Source of the DNA: CAZDUS01 sp044344495 | Lineage (GTDB): Bacteria; Verrucomicrobiota; Kiritimatiellia; CAIKKV01; CAITUY01 | Direction of reading: 5' to 3' | Assembly: GCA_044344495.1 (NCBI GenBank) | Contig: JBIJCW010000033.1 | Coordinates: 1 to 15,317 of the forward strand | Length of the DNA stretch: 15,317 nt | Part shown: positions 6,820-13,914 of the stretch, one piece after another | Numbering within the stretch: the stretch's first letter is position 1 | Layout: every line of letters starts with the position of its first letter | Translations under genes and position numbers: made by a program | Notes under the pieces: generated by a model | Told to the model about the DNA's origin: nothing | Seen by the model: only the letters and a program-made list of their open reading frames with translations | Databases searched by the model: none

Positions 6820-7314
6820 ATGCTGGTGTTGCTCCTAAGCGTTGCCTTGGCGGTGTTGGACCAGGTCACCAAAGATCAGGTGATGGCCCGTTTTTACCCC
6901 GGGGAATCGCTGGCGATTATTCCGGATTATCTTGATCTCGTTTACGTCAGGAACACCGGAGCGGCATGGGGGATGTTTGGCGGATCCAATGGCTGGCTGG
7001 CCTTGTTTTCCGTCATCATGCTCGTGGTGATTGTTGTGTTCCGTCGTTCCTTCCTTAGCGATACCTGGATTCACAAAGTGGCGTTTGGCCTGATGGCCGG
7101 TGGAATAACGGGGAACTTGATTGACCGGGTGCGGCTCAACTACGTGGTTGATTTTATTGATTGCCACTGGCATGCGCATCATTTTCCGGCCTTCAATGTG
7201 GCCGATTCGTCCATTTGCATTGGAGTGGGTCTTTATATGCTGACGGCGTTGATGTCGCCGGCTCATCCACTCCGGGGACCGGGTGCGAATGGAAGCTCAG
7301 ACCAATCGAAATAG
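6820..7314 (+). CDS. lspA: Lipoprotein signal peptidase (signal peptidase II)
   Basis: An inner-membrane aspartyl protease that cuts the signal peptide from prolipoproteins after lipidation. At 164 residues it has normal length and four hydrophobic segments (about 1-13, 58-74, 85-99, 130-147). The catalytic aspartates are D102 in GGITGNLIDRV and D129 in FNVADSSI; D14 and the VRNTGAAWGMF motif are also conserved. The first membrane segment is short with the ATG at 6820, which has only a close AGGA. No better in-frame start lies between it and the upstream stop at 6766. It ends inside the start of miaA (overlap of 26-32 nt). A substrate candidate is encoded at 2651-3415. Confidence 0.95.
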   Translation: MLVLLLSVALAVLDQVTKDQVMARFYPGESLAIIPDYLDLVYVRNTGAAWGMFGGSNGWLALFSVIMLVVIVVFRRSFLSDTWIHKVAFGLMAGGITGNLIDRVRLNYVVDFIDCHWHAHHFPAFNVADSSICIGVGLYMLTALMSPAHPLRGPGANGSSDQSK

Positions 7315-8248
7315 GCCGTTCAGCGCGTACCTGCTGGTGGGGCCCACGGCGGCGGGGAAAACGGCCGTTGCGCAATGGATTGCTGAGAAAAAGGGATGGC
7401 CGATCCTGTCCGCCGATTCCATGCTGGTATACCGCGGGATGACGGTGGGGACGGCGAAGCCCTCCCAGGAGGAACGTCGTCGCGTGAGGTACTGGGGCGT
7501 TGATCTTGTGAATCCCTGCGATGCCTTCAATGTGGCGATGTTTGTTGAGGAAGCGCGGCGGTGCCTTGAGTCTTTAGCGTCGGGGCAAGGTCTGATTGTG
7601 GCGGGAGGGACCGGTCTGTATATCCGGGCTTTGATCGAGGGATTAGACGACATTCCGGCCGGTGCGCCCTCCGCGCGTTCACGGTGGCAGCATATCCTGG
7701 AGACTGAGGGCATTGAAGGATTGCAGCGTGCCTTGCAGGAGCGAAACCAAGCATGGTTTGACGGGTTGGCGGACAAGCAGAATCCGCGCCGGCTGATCCG
7801 GGCGCTGGAGGGGCACGAGGCCGGGATGGCGGGTCCGCGACGCTCCTGGAAATCCCGGGAGGGTAGTCCTTTGGTGGCGGGCATATCCGTCAACCGCGAG
7901 GATCTGCATCGACGCATCGAGGAGCGTGTACTGGCGATGTACGGGAGCGGGTTACTTGAGGAGACCCGGGCGCTTCTGGATGGCGGGGAGGGGTGGTCGC
8001 CGACAGCGTCCCAGGCGATCGGGTATAAGGAAGCTGCGGCCTGTCTAGGGGGCAGGCTCTCCCGAGACAAGGCCATTGCCCTGACGGTGATCCGGACACG
8101 CCAGTTTGCGAAGCGCCAGATGACGTGGTTCAGGAATCAACTGGCGGTACAGTGGATTGATGTGGAACAGGGATCGCCGGTCGAATCGGTTGCGCGACGG
8201 GTTCTGGAAACATGGGAGATGATTGGGGCCACACCTTTGGGGATTTGA
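7289..8248 (+). CDS. miaA: tRNA dimethylallyltransferase
   Basis: Transfers a dimethylallyl group to N6 of A37 in tRNAs that read codons starting with U, a modification that stabilises codon pairing. The P-loop GPTAAGKT is at residues 18-25, followed by the substrate motifs SADSMLVYRGMTVGTAKP and GGTGLYIRALIEG, ASQAIGYKE, and TRQFAKRQMTWFRN near residue 280. The 319-residue length is normal. The start is either ATG 7289 or GTG 7283; GGGGA at 7274-7278 suits either. Both overlap the lspA end, which points to translational coupling. radC starts 1 nt after the stop. Confidence 0.95.
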   Translation: MEAQTNRNRPFSAYLLVGPTAAGKTAVAQWIAEKKGWPILSADSMLVYRGMTVGTAKPSQEERRRVRYWGVDLVNPCDAFNVAMFVEEARRCLESLASGQGLIVAGGTGLYIRALIEGLDDIPAGAPSARSRWQHILETEGIEGLQRALQERNQAWFDGLADKQNPRRLIRALEGHEAGMAGPRRSWKSREGSPLVAGISVNREDLHRRIEERVLAMYGSGLLEETRALLDGGEGWSPTASQAIGYKEAAACLGGRLSRDKAIALTVIRTRQFAKRQMTWFRNQLAVQWIDVEQGSPVESVARRVLETWEMIGATPLGI

Positions 8249-8249
8249 C

Positions 8250-9038
8250 ATGGAATTGAATGCGACGGGAAGTGACAGGCAGGATGCCGGGACGATGCCG
8301 GTCTGCTACCGTGTTTGTGACATGCCGGCAAGACTGCGCCCGCGCGAAGCGATTGAGCGGCAGGGAGTCGAGCATGTGTCGGAAGTGGCCTTGCTGGCGG
8401 TCTTGCTGCGTAGCGGGTCCGCGGGAATGAATGTGGTGGACCTGGCGGAGGCGATTTTGTCGCACTACGGGTCGCTGACGGCGATGGCAAGGGCGTCCGT
8501 GGAGGAGTTGGCCGGCAACGGACGGTTCAAGGGGCTGGGGAAGGTCAAGGCGCAGATGGTGAAGGCGGCGCTGGAGCTGGCCCGGCGCATGGCGGATGAA
8601 ACGAGAGATGAGCGCGGAGCGTTCGTGAGGTCTCCGGAAGATGCGGCCGCTGTGCTGCGGGTCGCTGCAAGGACACTGGATCACGAGCGATTCTGGACGC
8701 TTCTGCTCGATACCCGAAACCGCATTAAGGGGGCGGCGCAGGAAATTTCCAAGGGCATCCTGGATGCCAGCCTTGTTCATCCGCGTGAGGTGTTCAAACC
8801 CGCCATTCAATCGGGTTGCGCCGCACTGGTTCTCGTGCATAATCATCCGTCGGGCGATCCAACGCCCTCGGCGGAGGATCTGCGGATTACGAGGCAGATT
8901 GTGCAGGCAGGTCAAGTCATTGGCATCAAGGTGTTGGATCATGTGGTGCTGGGTCGGAAAGCGGAAGGGCGCGACCGGGATTACCTGAGCATGAGGGAGT
9001 CGGGAATGGTAGAGTTCGGAAACCAGGAGCAACAATGA
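8250..9038 (+). CDS. radC: RadC-family JAMM/MPN protein
   Basis: A 262-residue RadC-family protein. The name is historical: the original DNA-repair role was not upheld and the biochemical function is unsettled. The C-terminal JAMM metal site is complete: H197 and H199 in VHNHPSGD, then S207 and D210 in SAED, fitting H-x-H-P-x6-S-x2-D. The N-terminal half has a helix-hairpin-helix-like segment (FKGLGKVKAQMVKAALELARR, about 93-113) preceded by LLAVLLRSGSAGMNVVDLAEAIL. ATG 8250 is chosen for GGGGA 6 nt upstream; a TTG at 8223 lies inside miaA. The stop overlaps the lpxA start by 4 nt (ATGA). It has about 25 extra residues before the conserved core. Confidence 0.93.
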   Translation: MELNATGSDRQDAGTMPVCYRVCDMPARLRPREAIERQGVEHVSEVALLAVLLRSGSAGMNVVDLAEAILSHYGSLTAMARASVEELAGNGRFKGLGKVKAQMVKAALELARRMADETRDERGAFVRSPEDAAAVLRVAARTLDHERFWTLLLDTRNRIKGAAQEISKGILDASLVHPREVFKPAIQSGCAALVLVHNHPSGDPTPSAEDLRITRQIVQAGQVIGIKVLDHVVLGRKAEGRDRDYLSMRESGMVEFGNQEQQ

Positions 9039-9838
9039 GCGAAATTCATTCTACAGCGGTTATCCACCCCAAGGCGAAGGTTGGGGCCAACGTCAGCGTC
9101 GGTCCCTTTGCGGTGATTGAGGAACACGCCGAAGTGGGTGACGGGTGCATTATTGGTTCGCATGTTTCCATCGTGGGACATACGACGGTTGGCGAAGGCT
9201 GTCATATTCATACCGGCGCTGTCATTGGCGGCGAGCCGCAGGACTTGGGGTACAAGGGCGAAGTGTCGACTGTGAAGATCGGGAAGCGGTGTACCTTCCG
9301 GGAATACGTGACGATTCATCGGGGCACCAAGCCCGGCACGGTGACTGAAGTGGGGGACGAGTGCTTTCTGATGGCCATGGTGCATTTGGCTCACAATGTC
9401 AAACTGGGGAGCCGGGTAATCATCGCCAATGGGACGATGCTGGGGGGGCACGTTGAGGTTGCCGACCGGGCCTTTATCAGCGGGGCCGTCACGGTGCATC
9501 AATTCGTCAAGATCGGGCGGGTTGCCATGGTGGGGGGGGCGGCTGGATTGTCCAAGGATGTGCCGCCGTTTTGTCTTGTGCAGAGTATGGGACGCAACAT
9601 TGTGGCCGGATTGAATGTAGTCGGGATGCGTCGGGCCGGGCTGACGCCGGCAGACCGCAAAGACATCAAAGAAGCATTTAAGGTGCTTTATCAGTCTGGC
9701 CGGAACGTCAGTCAGGCAGTTGCTCTCCTGAAAACGAACTTCCCGACGGGGCCGGCGGCGGAATTTGCAGCCTTTGTAGAGCAGGCACACCGTGGGATTT
9801 GCCGATTTGCGGTGGGTGACGAGACGGCGGATGAGTAG
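9035..9838 (+). CDS. lpxA: UDP-N-acetylglucosamine O-acyltransferase
   Basis: Catalyses the first step of lipid A synthesis, adding a 3-hydroxyacyl chain from acyl-ACP to UDP-GlcNAc in the cytoplasm. The 267-residue length is normal. Residues 1-185 are a left-handed beta helix of hexapeptide repeats (IHPKAKVGANVSVGPFAVI and on). The catalytic His is H120 with H117 in MVHLAHNV. Family signatures GGEPQDLGYKGE (65-76), REYVTIHRGT and VGGAAGLSKDVPPF are intact. The C-terminal helical domain starts near 200 (RRAGLTPADRKDIKEAFKVLY). It is overlapped 4 nt by radC. Usual partners lpxD, fabZ and lpxB are not adjacent. The gene has a G7 run (9442-9448) and a G8 run (9532-9539), both in frame. Its presence shows that the host makes lipid A. 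Confidence 0.96.
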   Translation: MSEIHSTAVIHPKAKVGANVSVGPFAVIEEHAEVGDGCIIGSHVSIVGHTTVGEGCHIHTGAVIGGEPQDLGYKGEVSTVKIGKRCTFREYVTIHRGTKPGTVTEVGDECFLMAMVHLAHNVKLGSRVIIANGTMLGGHVEVADRAFISGAVTVHQFVKIGRVAMVGGAAGLSKDVPPFCLVQSMGRNIVAGLNVVGMRRAGLTPADRKDIKEAFKVLYQSGRNVSQAVALLKTNFPTGPAAEFAAFVEQAHRGICRFAVGDETADE

Positions 9839-9849
9839 GGGTTGCCTTG

Positions 9850-9890
9850 GCCGGGGAATCCGTTGTCAAGAGGCCGTTTATTCCCCCGGC
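9850..9890 (+). other. Stem-loop after lpxA followed by an A-tract
   Basis: GCCGGGGAAT (9850-9859) pairs with ATTCCCCCGGC (9880-9890) with one bulged C and a 20-nt loop. A run of seven A (9894-9900) follows instead of T, so it is not an intrinsic terminator for either strand. It may stabilise the lpxA 3' end, and the A-tract may help the next promoter. Confidence 0.45.
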
Positions 9891-9923
9891 GGCAAAAAAA
9901 GCTCGCACTTTCTGTGAAGATGA

Positions 9924-9929
9924 TAAAAT
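9924..9929 (+). promoter_or_regulatory. weak -10 candidate before the metallopeptidase gene
   Basis: TAAAAT matches 5 of 6 of TATAAT and lies 45 nt before the start codon, downstream of the A7 tract. No convincing -35 is seen at the right distance. Confidence 0.3.
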
Positions 9930-9974
9930 GCGCACCTTTACGTCACAAGTGGCGGGGTCCCATCGGGAAACGTT

Positions 9975-11015
9975 ATGGGTGCAGCGCGAGCCAAATTGAT
10001 TGTAAGTAGCTGGAGTACAGTTCGTTACGAACTGCTCAATTCCAGGGTATGTGATTTGGGGTTACGCATCCACGGGGGAGCCATTGAGCCCATGATCCGG
10101 CAAGTGGAGCGCGAACTCCTGGCCAAGGGCATCAAATTCAGGCCGACATTCTACCTTTCGGATGGTTGGGGATGTCCCGATCAGGTGCCGGCCGTCGGGG
10201 TTCCTTTTTACTTGGCTGATCGACGACTGGCGAGGATTGAGGAAGAGCAGACGGGCGAGATTGAGGACCATCGGACGACGCTCATGTTGATTAGGCACGA
10301 AGTGGGGCATGCCATCAACTATGCGTATCGCCTGTGGGAGTGGCCCGGGTGGGCGGACGTGTTCGGAAAGTTCTCGAAGCCGTACCGCGACACGTTCATG
10401 CCCGATCCCTACAGCCGTGACTTTGTCAGGCATCTTGCCCATAGCCAGTATGGTCGCAACTATGCGCAAAAGCATCCAGACGAGGACTTTGCGGAGACGT
10501 TCGCGATCTGGTTGACCCCCCGGTCGGGGTGGAAAAGCAAGTACAGGTTCTGGCCTGCAATCCGGAAGTTGAATTACGTGGCCAAAATGATGCGGAGTCT
10601 CCGGAGAAAGCCGGTTCCCCCGGTTGTCGAGGGCACGTTGCTCAATCCGGTCGATTCCATGACCATCCAACTTGCCGAGCATTATGGCCAACGGGCCGAC
10701 CGATACCGTGCCGCCGCGCAGGGGTACGTGGATGACAAGCTATCCGGTGTATTTCCGCGCGTACGGTCGCGACGCCAGACGCAGGCGGGGCTTTTGATCC
10801 GGCGACAGCGTCAACGTTTAGCCATGATGATTAGCACGTGGTCCGGACTGGATCCGGAGGAAGTGACGACTATTCTGGACAAACTGGCCGACCGGGCCAT
10901 CCAGTTGCGGTTGAGGTTGCCGCGCAGCAAGAGTACGGAGAAGCTTCTCGAGATCACATCATTGGCGACGTCGCTGGCCAAGGATTTTGCCTATACGGGT
11001 CGCTTCACGGGCTAA
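9975..11015 (+). CDS. Putative zinc metallopeptidase (HExxH, gluzincin-like), role unknown
   Basis: A 346-residue protein with H108-E109-V-G-H112 and, 58 residues on, E170 in HPDEDFAETFAIWL. This matches the gluzincin pattern in which a Glu of an ExxA(E) helix is the third zinc ligand (E174 is the alternative). The spacing and EDFAE context recall the ATLF/MtfA type of metallopeptidase rather than thermolysin. Between the two lies an insert rich in aromatic and basic residues. Residues 185-346 are basic and helical (RVRSRRQTQAGLLIRRQRQR), without recognisable domain. There is no signal peptide or membrane helix, so it is probably cytoplasmic. The ATG at 9975 has GGGA 6 nt upstream. It converges on the ATP-grasp gene with 8 nt between the stops. 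Substrate and pathway are unknown to me. Confidence 0.75.
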   Translation: MGAARAKLIVSSWSTVRYELLNSRVCDLGLRIHGGAIEPMIRQVERELLAKGIKFRPTFYLSDGWGCPDQVPAVGVPFYLADRRLARIEEEQTGEIEDHRTTLMLIRHEVGHAINYAYRLWEWPGWADVFGKFSKPYRDTFMPDPYSRDFVRHLAHSQYGRNYAQKHPDEDFAETFAIWLTPRSGWKSKYRFWPAIRKLNYVAKMMRSLRRKPVPPVVEGTLLNPVDSMTIQLAEHYGQRADRYRAAAQGYVDDKLSGVFPRVRSRRQTQAGLLIRRQRQRLAMMISTWSGLDPEEVTTILDKLADRAIQLRLRLPRSKSTEKLLEITSLATSLAKDFAYTGRFTG

Positions 11016-11026
11016 CCCGCGGGTTA
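11013..11026. repeat. Perfect 14-bp palindrome holding both convergent stop codons
   Basis: TAACCCGCGGGTTA reads the same on both strands. Its first three bases are the stop of the metallopeptidase gene and its last three are the stop of the opposing ATP-grasp gene. With no loop it is a poor hairpin; it could be a protein site or coincidence. Confidence 0.6.
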
Positions 11027-12070
11027 CAGCATGGGGATGCCGACATCGAAGGAGGGGCCTTCCAGCGCGATTTTGACGATCTGCTGGAGCAGGTGCGGGT
11101 AGTCAATCCCGGCTTTTTCCGCGCTACGCGCAAGGGCGACGCTCTCATCGAGTGATGGATTGCAGTTAACCTCAAGCACGCGCGGTTGGCCGTTCTCGTC
11201 GAGGCGGATGTCGACGCGGCCGTACCCCCACCCACCGACGGCCCGAAAGGCGCGCAGGGAAATGGAACTGATTTCGCGGGCAAGGTAGGGTTCCACGTGA
11301 GCCGGGCAGGTGACCGAGGTTTTCTGGTATTCGATGCTGTCTTCCATCCATTTGGCGGCATAGGACATGATGGGCGGGATTTCCTCGGGAAGCCGTGAAT
11401 AGTCAACTTCGGCCAGCGGCAGAACCGTCAATTTCCGTCCTCCGAGAATTCCGACATTGAACTCCCTGCCGGGCAGGAAACGCTGTGCCAGGGCTGGCTG
11501 ATGGAAATCCTTGAGGATTTCGCGCACCTTCTCCTTGAGCTTAGCCTTGGAGGACACGACGGAGTCCCGGGCCAGTCCAATGCCGGCATGTTCGCGGCTG
11601 GGTTGGACGATGACCGGAAAGTGCCAACGGCAACGGTCTACGTCGCCGATGCGTTCAAGGAGTTCGGTGTTGGGGGGGATGGGGATGCCGGCGCCTTGAA
11701 GAAGGCTGGCTGACATGTGTTTGTAGCGGCTCAATCCGAGGGCCAAGGCAGGGGATCCGGTCATGGGAAACCCCATCATCTGTACCAGGGCCGCGACGCG
11801 CATTTCATAGAGGGCGCCGTGAACGACGTCGTCGTACTGATTGAAGACCACGTCCGGGCGCAGGGCCCGCAGGCGCCGTTGAAACGCAAGCAGGTCGTTG
11901 GCGAGGGTGACGATGGTGGCCCGGTAGCCGCATTTCCGGAGTACGCGCGCCATATGGCGGATCATATGCCGCAGGTCGTCGGTGCCGCCGCGGTCTTCGG
12001 GGACTTCGGGTGTTGCAGACGAACCCGAGTTATACACCAACGCCACATGGTACCGTTTGCTCTGTTTCAT
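11024..12070 (-). CDS. ATP-grasp ligase related to D-Ala-D-Ala ligase, non-canonical
   Basis: A 348-residue ATP-grasp protein. The C-terminal half shows the nucleotide and metal site: FPVIVQPSREHAGIGL (glycine-rich lid region), LAQRFLPGREFNVGILGG, then GYGRVDIRLDENGQPRVLEVNCNPSLD with the paired acidic and Asn Mg ligands. The N-terminal domain has DVVFNQYDDVVHGALYEMRVAALVQMMGFPMTGS where canonical Ddl has its HGxxGED segment, so the substrate site is changed. It may join an amino acid or short peptide to a carboxylate rather than make D-Ala-D-Ala. The start is taken at ATG 12070 (MKQSKRYHVALVYNSG), with GAGAA about 6 nt upstream. In-frame ATGs at 12082 and 12088 lack a ribosome site. It converges on the metallopeptidase gene and diverges from the flavodiiron gene. 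Confidence 0.85.
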   Translation of the reverse strand: MKQSKRYHVALVYNSGSSATPEVPEDRGGTDDLRHMIRHMARVLRKCGYRATIVTLANDLLAFQRRLRALRPDVVFNQYDDVVHGALYEMRVAALVQMMGFPMTGSPALALGLSRYKHMSASLLQGAGIPIPPNTELLERIGDVDRCRWHFPVIVQPSREHAGIGLARDSVVSSKAKLKEKVREILKDFHQPALAQRFLPGREFNVGILGGRKLTVLPLAEVDYSRLPEEIPPIMSYAAKWMEDSIEYQKTSVTCPAHVEPYLAREISSISLRAFRAVGGWGYGRVDIRLDENGQPRVLEVNCNPSLDESVALARSAEKAGIDYPHLLQQIVKIALEGPSFDVGIPML

Positions 12071-12107
12071 AAGTTTTCTCATTGGCATGCGCTATCGTGA
12101 TTGAGCG

Positions 12108-12136
12108 ACTTTAGGGTAGCCGTGGTGGGAATGCAA
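12108..12136 (-). promoter_or_regulatory. weak promoter candidate for the ATP-grasp gene
   Basis: On the minus strand, TTGCAT (12131-12136, 3 of 6) and TAAAGT (12108-12113, 4 of 6) are 17 nt apart, 37 nt before the start at 12070. The first GTGGTGGGA repeat overlaps it. Confidence 0.3.
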
Positions 12137-12152
12137 TGACGGAGTGGTGGGA
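12122..12152 (+). repeat. Direct repeat GTGGTGGGA in the divergent regulatory gap
   Basis: GTGGTGGGA occurs at 12122-12130 and again at 12144-12152, 22 nt apart start to start (two helical turns); each is followed by A/T then T or G. A partial inverted copy, ATTCCCCAC, is at 12182-12190. The region separates the ATP-grasp and flavodiiron genes, so an operator is possible. Confidence 0.45.
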
Positions 12153-12247
12153 TCAGGCCGTTTTTTCGGTGGTTCCATTTCATTCCCCACTGTGGTAGCT
12201 TTCAGGCGATTTTTAGCAGGTACCTGTAACGAAGATGGAGGATATCG

Positions 12248-13438
12248 ATGGTTACGGAATTAAGCAGTGGTGTTTACTGGGTGGGCGTGACGGATTGGGG
12301 TCTACGAAAGTTCCATGGATATGAACTCTCGGTGCATAAGGGGACGACGTACAATGCATACCTGATCAAGGATGAGAAGACAGTGCTTGTGGATACGGTG
12401 TGGGGGCTTCATTCCGCCGAGTTCCTGGCGCGGTTGAAAGAGGTGGTTGATCCTGCGACGATTGACTATGTGGTGGTGAACCATGCCGAACCGGACCATT
12501 CCGGCAGTTTGCCGGAACTGATGCGGCTTTGCCCGAAGGCAACGCTGATTGTTTCCAAGAATGGTGCGACCAGTGTTCCGGGCCACTATCATCAGCCGTG
12601 GGCGTTCAAGGTTGTGAAGACAGGGGACCGTCTGAACATTGGCCGGAATGATCTGGTCTTTATCGAAGCGCCCATGCTGCACTGGCCGGATTCGATGTTC
12701 ACGTATCTGACGGGGAAGAATATCCTCATGTCCAACGACGGGTTTGGACAGCACTATGCGACTGCCTTCCGGTTCAATGACGAGGTTTGCCAGGAGGAAC
12801 TGTATCAGGAGGCGCTCAAGTATTATGCCAACATCCTGACGCCCACCAGTGACCGGGTATTGAAGAAAATCGACGAAATCCTGGCGATGAACGTGCCGGT
12901 GGACATGATTGCGCCAAGTCATGGCGTCATCTGGCGGAAGGATCCGTTGCAGATCGTGAAGAAATACCAGGAGTGGGCGTTGCAGACGCCGGGTCGCCGA
13001 GCCGTTATTGTGTATGATTCGATGTGGAATGCCACGGAACGGATGGCCAAGGCCATCGGCGAGGGATTGGCCGAAAAAGGGATCGACCACACGCTCTACC
13101 ATGGAGCCCTGAGTGATGCCAACGACATCATGGTGGAGATTTTCAAAGCCGGGTTGGTGGTGATCGGTTCCTGCACGCACAACAGTGGAGTGCTGCCTTC
13201 ATTGGCCAAGATACTGGAGGAGATGCGCGGACTGAAGTTCCGGAACAAGCTGGGCGCGGCGTTTGGCTCCTACGGGTGGAGTGGGGAGAGCGTGAAGGAA
13301 ATCGAGGAACACTTCAGGAAGTGCTCCATTCCGGTGGCCTGCGAAGGAATCCGGGTCAAGTGGCAGCCGCGTGAAGAGGATCTGGCCGCGTGCCGGGAGT
13401 TTGGGCGCCGGTTGGCGGATTCGCTGAAGCCGGCATAA
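12248..13438 (+). CDS. Flavodiiron protein (A-type flavoprotein, FprA-like)
   Basis: Reduces O2 to water and/or NO to N2O in the cytoplasm of anaerobes, taking electrons from a small iron protein. The 396 residues are the two-domain class A form. A metallo-beta-lactamase-like diiron domain (about 1-245) carries ligands H79, E81, D83 (NHAEPDHSG), H145 (LHWPDSM), D164 (SNDGFGQH) and H225 (PSHGVIW). A flavodoxin domain (about 251-396) has the FMN phosphate loop YDSMWNATERMA and GSCTHNSGVLP. All six iron ligands are present. GGAGG at 12237-12241 is 6 nt before the ATG. No NADH oxidoreductase or rubredoxin domain is fused. Two small CxxC...CC iron-protein genes follow after 7 nt and are the natural electron-donor candidates. 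Confidence 0.95.
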   Translation: MVTELSSGVYWVGVTDWGLRKFHGYELSVHKGTTYNAYLIKDEKTVLVDTVWGLHSAEFLARLKEVVDPATIDYVVVNHAEPDHSGSLPELMRLCPKATLIVSKNGATSVPGHYHQPWAFKVVKTGDRLNIGRNDLVFIEAPMLHWPDSMFTYLTGKNILMSNDGFGQHYATAFRFNDEVCQEELYQEALKYYANILTPTSDRVLKKIDEILAMNVPVDMIAPSHGVIWRKDPLQIVKKYQEWALQTPGRRAVIVYDSMWNATERMAKAIGEGLAEKGIDHTLYHGALSDANDIMVEIFKAGLVVIGSCTHNSGVLPSLAKILEEMRGLKFRNKLGAAFGSYGWSGESVKEIEEHFRKCSIPVACEGIRVKWQPREEDLAACREFGRRLADSLKPA

Positions 13439-13445
13439 GGGGCGT

Positions 13446-13655
13446 ATGGCAGAATCGCAAGACAGTGGAGCGACAGGGTCCGATCTGCAGGATTGGGAAC
13501 ATTCCCTGACGATTAATGTCGGGAGCGCCTCTGTTTGTCGCATTTGCGGCAATGTCGTGATGGTGATCAGGGGTGGGGTTGGTGTCATGGAGCTGCTCTG
13601 TTGTGGCAGGCCGATGGAAGCGATTGAATCGCGGAACGGGCCTGGTGGCCGGTGA
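13446..13655 (+). CDS. Desulforedoxin-like small iron protein (one CX2CX17CC unit)
   Basis: A 69-residue protein whose second half has C31, C34, C52 and C53 in the order CRICG ... LLCCGRPM. This is the FeS4 centre pattern of desulforedoxin and of the desulfoferrodoxin N-terminal domain, but without the superoxide-reductase domain. The gap between the cysteine pairs is 17 residues, two more than the 15 I recall for classic desulforedoxin. The first 25 residues are acidic and Ser-rich. It begins 7 nt after the flavodiiron stop, with GGGG in between, and its TGA overlaps the GTG of the next gene. Role as electron carrier to the flavodiiron protein is inferred from position. Confidence 0.82.
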   Translation: MAESQDSGATGSDLQDWEHSLTINVGSASVCRICGNVVMVIRGGVGVMELLCCGRPMEAIESRNGPGGR

Positions 13656-13903
13656 AAGCGGTCAACAATCCCTGTGGGATGGTCTATCGCTGTCCGGTCT
13701 GCGGTTCGGAAGTGATGGTTGCCGGCTTGCGGATGGGGGATTTTACGCCGCGGTGTTGCGGTCGGTTGATGATCCCGCTCATGCAAAGAGCGGTGGTCTA
13801 TCGTTGTCCGGTCTGCGGAGCGGAAGTGGCGGTGGTGCGGAAGGGGCGTGGAGTGTTTTCCCCGCACTGCTGCAATCGCGACATGGAGCGCCTGGTGGCG
13901 TAG
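13652..13903 (+). CDS. Tandem desulforedoxin-like protein (two CX2CX17CC units)
   Basis: An 83-residue protein made almost wholly of two repeats of a 38-residue unit. Unit one has C14, C17, C35, C36 and unit two has C52, C55, C73, C74. Each starts YRCPVCGxEV and ends PxCCxRxM. Spacing is CX2CX17CC in both, the same as in the preceding protein. Each unit should bind one Fe in an FeS4 site; desulforedoxin itself is a homodimer, so this is probably an intramolecular version of that dimer (inference). An extra C8 lies outside the units. The start is GTG 13652, overlapping the previous stop by 4 nt (GTGA), so translation is coupled. It converges on the radical SAM gene with 11 nt between. Confidence 0.82.
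   Translation: MKAVNNPCGMVYRCPVCGSEVMVAGLRMGDFTPRCCGRLMIPLMQRAVVYRCPVCGAEVAVVRKGRGVFSPHCCNRDMERLVA
13682..13818 (+). repeat. Two near-identical DNA segments 114 nt apart
   Basis: A 23-nt segment beginning GTCTATCG at 13682 recurs at 13796 with one base changed; both run through TGTCCGGTCTGCGG. The 114-nt period equals the 38-codon protein repeat, which shows the two iron-binding units arose by in-frame duplication. Confidence 0.8.
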
Positions 13904-13914
13904 GGGGCCTGCGC

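Noticed and set aside
8130..9790. Minus-strand frames of 301 and 269 codons opposite radC and lpxA
   Set aside because: His/Arg/Pro-rich shadow text without motifs, opposite two intact conserved genes.
9850..9900. Intrinsic terminator after lpxA
   Set aside because: The hairpin is followed by A7, not T; on the minus strand the T-run comes before the stem, so neither strand fits.
12122..12136. Sigma-54 promoter upstream of the flavodiiron gene
   Set aside because: The GG and GC elements are only 7 nt apart instead of the 10 required.
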